Assembly: GCA_015680685.1 (NCBI GenBank)
Contig: MNCI01036663.1
Span: forward strand, 167,351 to 231,350
Reading direction: 5' to 3'
DNA: 64,000 bases
Source: Gnetum montanum
Lineage: Eukaryota > Streptophyta > Gnetopsida > Gnetales > Gnetaceae
Part shown: in pieces, positions 58,574-64,000 of the stretch
Numbering within the stretch: position 1 is the first letter of the stretch
Layout: each line of letters opens with the position of its first letter
Made by a program: the position numbers and the translations under genes
Notes under the pieces: generated by a model
Told to the model about the DNA's origin: nothing
The model's database searches: none
What the model saw: only the letters and a program-made list of their open reading frames with translations

Positions 58574-59485
58574 TGATGAGTGGCGAGGTACCCCTACACT
58601 CAACCATACGAAACAAGCATAGCACGCATGATCCGATCGAACTCCATAGACTAAATGCCTAAACGCCCCATAGAACACTTGGGGTTAATCATTCGTTGTC
58701 TTCCCAGACTTGTTGTCATAGTGTATGGTTAAGTAAGTTCAAGGTATATGATTTTTATGGACTTTAATGGTTTTTCTCCTATGGTAAAGGGTGAAGGGTT
58801 GAAAGAACTAACTCTAACTAAGGACCTAAGTATAAATTAGCTAGCATCATCATCTATTCCCATTTACCGTACACACCCTAAACTATGCAACTATGGCTAC
58901 CAAACACTAATCGTTATTGGGATCACCACACGTAATGCACGTGCTCGAAGTGGTCATAGTGAGGCACTTAACTAGCTTAAATGTGATGAGCAGCCGATTC
59001 CTTGACTAGCCATACACACTTGTAGATGCTCGTAATCAAGTCATACTCATCCCGCGTTCTAGGAGTTGAGGGTAAGAGAGACTAATCGCGATGAGTAGCC
59101 GATTCCTTGATTAGCCGTACACATTCGTCAATGCTCATAATCAAGTCATACTCATGCCACGCTTATGCAGGTAATAAATCCTATTCCATGCACTGCAAGG
59201 TTTATCCACAAAGCTCATCTTTATTGCCGTACACAACTTGCATTTAGGTACAAAGATGCTTGAATAAAGATCCATTCACTTGGGGACTCCTACTGCGGGC
59301 ACATGGAAAATATTCTATCTTTGGAGTGATCAAACTACCAGAGTTTCCCTACTTTAAGCGTAGGATGGGAAATAAGGGTAGTGCTGCCTCTTATTTATAG
59401 ATTTGGCAGTGGACTGCGATATCACGTACGTGATATCGTAGGGGACGATGCAATATCACGGCCCATGCAATATCGCGTCTCATCA
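58574..59485 (-). repeat. B2 3' LTR (912 bp)
   Basis: TGATGAGTGGCGAGGTACCC ... GCGTCTCATCA on the + strand. On the - strand GATATCACGTACGTGATATC-like palindromic units (59410-59480) lie before CTATAAATAAG near 59400. An internal 115-bp duplication is at about 58985-59215. Confidence 0.85.
58985..59215 (-). repeat. 115-bp tandem duplication in B2 LTR
   Basis: GATGAGCAGCCGATTCCTTG at 58985 recurs as GATGAGTAGCCGATTCCTTG at 59100. Both copies continue through CTAGCC/TTAGCC, ACAC and AATCAAGTCATACTCAT. The B1, C1 and C2 LTRs have one copy of the AATCAAGTC...ACTCAT part. Confidence 0.75.
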
Positions 59486-59502
59486 TACCCCCATAACTAA
59501 AT
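59486..59502 (-). promoter_or_regulatory. B2 polypurine tract
   Basis: On the - strand TTAGTTATGGGGGTA abuts the LTR start TGATGAGACG. Confidence 0.75.
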
Positions 59503-61619
59503 GAAAACTCATCCTCAAGTTCCTTACAATAATATCGGGAAGGTATGGAATTATTGAGGAAAATGGAACTAATGGGATGACATGTGAACGGAACATTATT
59601 ACAATACTTGAAAAAAATGGTGTTCATGACAACAGGGGTGAACACCTTATTAAAATGACATCAGGCCTTTATTGGCAACTAAGAAAGAGAGAGAGAAAGA
59701 AGTGTTGCTGCTACCAATGCCAAGATTGTGCCTTTGTTGTCCTTCAGCAGGAGCACTATCCATCTTGCTCCTTGCATAGCTACTTTTAGTACTGATCCAT
59801 TCCAAGTGTTTGCTCTAGCTCTAGATCCAATCCATTATTTATGTGATCACCATCTGCATGCACAACATAGTCTTGTATTAGCAAGGGTAAATGAATCATC
59901 ATGTAATTAATACATTGCTTTGGTGTAGGTTCATTGGCTAGGTTATGGTATGGCTAATACAAATCTGGGAATATATTAATGATGGCTACCGAATGTGTAA
60001 GGGTTAGGAATAAAATCAAAAAATTTTGGGGCAAAGAGAAAATAGAAACAAATGGGCCCCATACCCCCATGACTAATCGAGAACCTCCAGTAGTGTTAGA
60101 TTGGAGAAAGAAAAGGAGTAAGAAAGATAGGTGAAAAGAGACAACTATGGCATCGATGAAATGGATGTCAAGATGGAAATGAACAAAGTAAAATAAATTG
60201 CAAAATGTTAAGGGAAAGAGTTGAACTAATGCTCCAAATAGGAGTGTCAGTGGATCCTCCACAAAGCAAGGTCATGCCCTTAATGCCCTGACAAACCCAC
60301 ATTTAAAGAGTCCGTAGGCCCTGGGAATGTCATTTGGAAAATGAGTTAAAGTATTAACCATAAGAATTTACCAAAAAGAAAACAATGCATCAACCAAAAT
60401 ATATACACTAATGATACAGCTGGAAATGAGGTGAACCATGGAGAGAAGGATGGAGAGAATAGAATGGAATGGAATCCCAAGGACAAGGTGGTGTACAGCC
60501 CCTTGTGTGTTTTATGATTAATGTGACTTGGCAAGTCTCATTCCAACTCCGGCCTCAAACCAACCACGTCCAATGACTTCACATCAATGCATTCGGCTAA
60601 ACCATCCACTTGGATAACAAAGATGCATCTCCAAAAAGCCACCACCATTCTGATGAAACAAAGGAGAGAATGGGAAGAGAGAAGGGCCTTAGTTAGAGGG
60701 AACACTTTGGTTTCATAACTAGTGCTTGTAGCCAAAATTTTATTTCGTCTGAGGGGTGTGCTTTGAATTCTCACTTAGTTTTTTTTTGGTATTTTTATGC
60801 ATGAGAACCACACCCTGCAAAGACTTGTTATTTTTATTGTCTCAGCTTCCGAGAGTTGGGGTAACATCGAAATGATAAGAAAACTCAAGAAGAAAACATC
60901 CAAGCACCCAAGAGAATAGCCAACACAAAAGCATCAAGTTCCCTTCAAGTCACACCCTTTGCAATCCTTAAGTCCTTCCTTAGTTTGAGAAATACCCAGT
61001 CACCGATTCGTTAAAGTTCTTATTGGAAGGGGACTGTATATTTCCAAGCCGAGAGAGATCATAGAACTTGGTGGATGGATGGATGAAGTGATCTCATTGT
61101 CTTCCATATCAAAAGAAACATACCTTAGTATCAACATTGTGACTTAAAGGTAAAAACCAAACATTAGCAATCAGTATGAAAATAGTTCATACGATTATTC
61201 CAAACACTTATTATGGGACAAAATTACAGGGTGGATCACACACAAACACACACACAAAAAGTGGAAAAGTATAACGATGTTATAAAACAAAAACTAGAAA
61301 AGTTAAAGAAAGTTGTAAAACAAAAACTTAGAAAAGTTAAATAACTTTGTAAAACAAAAATTAGAAAAGTTAAAAGAATTTGTAAAACAAAAATGTGTAA
61401 GACAAAAATGTTGTAAAACAAAAACGTGTAAAACAAAAATCGAAAGAGAACTGAGGGCCCCATATGGTTAGCATAGGTGGCCATCTCCCCCATGACTAAG
61501 TGGAAAGGAAGAGATCCAAAATAATGAGTGCCTGTTTGAATTTCTAAGAAGTGCCCAACTTCTCCCAAATGATGATCTTAGATTAAGGGGTGGAAGTTGG
61601 TGACGCTCATATTCCAATG
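59503..61619 (-). other. B2 post-protease spacer
   Basis: Non-coding counterpart of 6197-8239. On the - strand it holds AGTCATGGGGGAGATGG near 61482-61500, the GTTTTACA-rich minisatellite (61262-61440), the GGGCATTAAGGGCATGACCT block near 60270-60290, a second AGTCATGGGGGTATGG near 60060-60076, and the acceptor-like pyrimidine run ending at 59679. No RT or INT. Confidence 0.6.
61262..61440 (-). repeat. Minisatellite TTGTAAAACAAAAA in B2 spacer
   Basis: Written on the + strand, TTGTAAAACAAAAACTTAGA-type units of about 35 bp repeat four times, then shorter TGTAAAACAAAAA units of about 14-16 bp follow. B1 has a reduced inverse-sense version at 6440-6510. Confidence 0.75.
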
Positions 61620-62400
61620 TATCTATGCCTTCGTTGTTGACATGGGTTTCCTCAGTTCATTCCATGCATATTTGGTTACTCCTTCTAGTAGCTGTTAACC
61701 ACAGGATGTCTACTACTGGTTGTGTGGTTGCTACATACAAGCATCTTTGTTTCAAAGTTTCAAGAGCACACCTGTTACATGGAGACATTTCCTCCATGTC
61801 ATCACCTGCTGAATCACTGTATGTGATGCATGGAACTTTCCTCTTCTCGATCTTTCCACATATGTTTATCTTAGAGATTTCCAAGGAAAGATCGCAAATC
61901 CTAAGGCATGCGTCTACTGTACTTAGCTATGCCCTTCCCATTATAATTGGGAAGTCCCCTTCATTGCTGTTAACTTCGATCACCAAAAAATCAGCTGAGT
62001 AAGACCAACCACACACAGTGGTGATGATGTCCTCCACCAATCCCAGGGGAATGGTGATGGACTGGTCTTTTAGCTCTAGTTGAATGTTGCTCTTCTTAAG
62101 TTGGGATAGGTTCTAGGCATGATACATCTCTCGTGAAATTAAGTTGACTCCGGAACTTGAGTCAAGAAGAGCCCTATATGGTTTATTTGTAGCAATCTGT
62201 AAATAGATTAAGGGACTCCCAGGGTCAGTTAGTTTCCTGGGAAGGTGGCCTACCTTGATCCAGTCAGTTACAGTATGTGTTAACATAAACATATGTGTTA
62301 AGCTTTGTTGGACTAAAGGGTGCTCCAAAGCGTTAGATGGTGGAGGAGTGTACATGGCCTCAACCGTTTATTGTTGTGAGAGTTTTTCTGGGCTTTTGGT
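61620..62400 (-). pseudogene. B2 retropepsin-like region
   Basis: On the - strand: TVTDWIKVGHLPRKLTDPGS, ALLDSSSGVNLISREMYHA (open 62113-62355), then VPCITYSDSAGDDMEEM and CLYVATTQP (open 61657-61884). The triad reads D-S-S where D-S-G is expected (Asp codon at 62161-62163). It matches B1 5357-6196 and F2 along its length, with stops between blocks. Confidence 0.7.
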
Positions 62401-62439
62401 TCTGAAGTAAAGTCTTCTCTTTTCATAGTTGTCAAAACC

Positions 62440-64000
62440 AGCAGCAGGTTGGATATTTACAACTCTCACAGCATGACATTGCTGCAGTTGAGGAGGAAGT
62501 TCCCCTTGCATTGTTGGAGCAGGAGGTGTTACGGGAACTACTTGTCGTGGAAGAGGTGCAGATGGATTAGGAGGATGGCATGGGTATGGAGTGTCTCTCG
62601 GAGGAGAAGGAGTCCTTCTGAATTACTCCTGAACTTGGTAGTGACGGTTGGGAGTTGAGTGACTCATAGAGTCACATGGAGAAATCGGCTACTGCAGATA
62701 ATATCCATAAGAGTCAGGCTACCAATAAGGATACTGATATTTTAGCGATGGAATCCCCCATGACTGTGGGTATTGCCACTGCTAATGCTATCCGATGGGC
62801 TATGTGGGAGTTCCACTTGGATAATACGTTAGTGGTTGGTGGAACTGCCTTGGGTTACCTTGTGGATAAGGTAACCTTTGGCGTGTTTGCTGTTGGTTGA
62901 GTCCTGGATTAAGCACATACACCCCAGACTCTTGTAGATGTGAGATAATGAGACAACATCCCTTAAGATGGTCATAGTGGCAGATCTCACATCCACCATC
63001 ATTGTCTGTGTCAGAATCTACAGCCACATTGGAGTTAGTGATTGTTTCCTTACCCTTGTTATGTGCAGGGCTTAAATCTCTCTACTTTTTCTTACCTTTT
63101 TCACTACTTTGTTCTACCTTAGACTCTTCTACAGTTTTCAAGACGGTTTCAATTTTAGAGTCTAAGGAACTCCATACGTCATCTACCTTAGTCGGTATTT
63201 ATGTTGTTAATTTTTGGATCGGCAAGGTTTTCCGATTCACTGACTCTTCGAGTGGTGACTCATCCTCTTCATCACAAAATTTCACTCCCTTCTTTTGAAG
63301 GGATGGATTGCGGTTGTATTCTTCTGCACTTTCTCTTTTGTGTAGCTCACCTTCTTTGTTTGCTACTCGCTCCAACAAGCTTTGTACTTCATGGGCTCTA
63401 AGTTTTGATAATCACCCTTGGGCATAAGTCCCAAGGGTTCTTCTAGTTTCATGCCTTAGCCCATCCATGATGTGGTGAAGTTGATCCTGCTAAGCGTACC
63501 CATGGCCCGAGCAATGATGTAACAATGTGTAATAGTAGGCCATGGTAGCATCCAATGGTTTGTGATGACCTTGCTTCCAGCCTTGGATCTGCTTACACAA
63601 ATTGAACACTTTGGAGTATGTTTGATACTTTTCGTTGAATAGTTCTAGCATCGTACTCCACCTCCTGATGATTTCTGGTTCTAAGGACTGGTACCAGCTC
63701 TCTACTTCCTTAGTGAGTTTCCTTGGGAACAACTTAAGTTTTTGCCACTCACTGTCTATATTCTAAAAGGAACAAGCATCGTGGAATGCTTGTAAATGAT
63801 TTTGTGGATCAGCATTGTATCCCCCTTCAAATCGTGGGATATTGTTCATGTCTAATCATTTGATCTGACTATCTTTCAAATGCCTTGTGGGAATCCTAAC
63901 TACCTCCGTTATGTCAAGCATACTTCGGGTTGCGAGTAGGGGCTCGTCATGATCATCTCTTTCATGACGCCCATGATGTTTGTGTTTTTCCCTACTCTCC
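62440..64000 (-). pseudogene. B2 gag, runs off window end
   Basis: The capsid block 63490-63732 reads VESWYQSLEPEIIRRWSTML, ELFNEKYQTYSKVFNLCKQI, homologous to C1 and C2 gag. A zinc knuckle CEICHYDHLKGCC lies near 62960-63000, followed by SHLQESGVYVLNPG and a Gln/Pro/Tyr-rich linker to about 62.44 kb. Stops are present between blocks. The N-terminus continues past 64000. Confidence 0.75.

Larger units (their letters stand above)
58574..64000 (-). mobile_element. Element B2: gag-protease LTR element, - strand, 5' end outside window
   Basis: LTR (58574-59485), polypurine tract, spacer, protease-like region and gag follow on the - strand and run off the window end. The order matches B1. No RT or integrase lies between protease (about 61.62 kb) and LTR. 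CTTGG at 58569-58573 is the expected target-site duplicate; its partner is out of view. Confidence 0.8.

Noticed and set aside
61236-61568. 110-residue Phe/Leu-rich putative membrane protein (- strand)
   Set aside because: It translates the GTTTTACA minisatellite of the B2 spacer.

Overview
The window looks like intergenic DNA from a large, repeat-laden plant genome. A gymnosperm is my best guess, inferred from low gene density, strongly decayed Ty3/gypsy elements and deep nesting; no marker fixes the species. Nearly all recognisable coding sequence is LTR-retrotransposon gag, protease, reverse transcriptase (RT), RNase H or integrase (INT), mostly broken by stops and frameshifts. The one probable host gene piece is a WD40-type exon at about 44.9-45.2 kb, resembling the N-terminus of IPI3/WDR18/RID3.

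Layout. (A) 1-4916, + strand: 3' half of a Tat-lineage gypsy element (RNase H, second RNase H, INT, long 3' LTR) inserted into element B1. (B1) 4917-9063, +: gag-protease element with no RT or INT, ending in an 824-bp LTR. 9064-17280: older C-type remnants (ORF2 tail, an LTR with primer-binding site (PBS), gag, INT relic, ORF2 relic). (F1) about 17.3-35.8 kb, - strand: decayed gypsy element with LTR copies at both ends, an INT C-terminus at 20.0 kb and gag-protease at 30.5-34.8 kb. Inside F1 sits a solo LTR (20786-30134, TSD CTAAT), and inside that LTR sits C1 (20812-29333, TSD ATCTG), a full-length 8.5-kb element encoding gag plus a long second ORF but no pol. (F2) about 35.85-42.2 kb, -: gag-protease-RT-RNase H-INT relic related to B. 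42.3-48.2 kb: low-repeat stretch with the WD40 exon and two tandem duplications. (D) about 48.2-58.57 kb, +: chromovirus-like gypsy element primed by initiator tRNA-Met. Its gag is split by C2 (49271-55546, -), a deleted sister of C1, and its RNase H is cut by B2 (58574 to window end, -), a sister of B1.

How the parts relate. B, C and the older remnants share LTR ends (TGATGA... ...CACTCATCA), and those with a visible leader (C1, C2 and the 10.9-kb LTR) share a tRNA-Asp-like PBS. B and C also share a U3 rich in GATATCGC/GCGATATC palindromes just upstream of TATAAATA, homologous gag, and repeated copies of the polypurine motif AGTCATGGGGG. Neither B nor C shows its own RT or INT. F2 (for B) and the INT-bearing relic near 13 kb (for the C type) are candidate remains of the autonomous partners that supplied them. 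The most interesting object is the C family: a gag-bearing, pol-less retrotransposon with a conserved coiled-coil ORF2 that begins immediately after a conserved splice-acceptor-like sequence.
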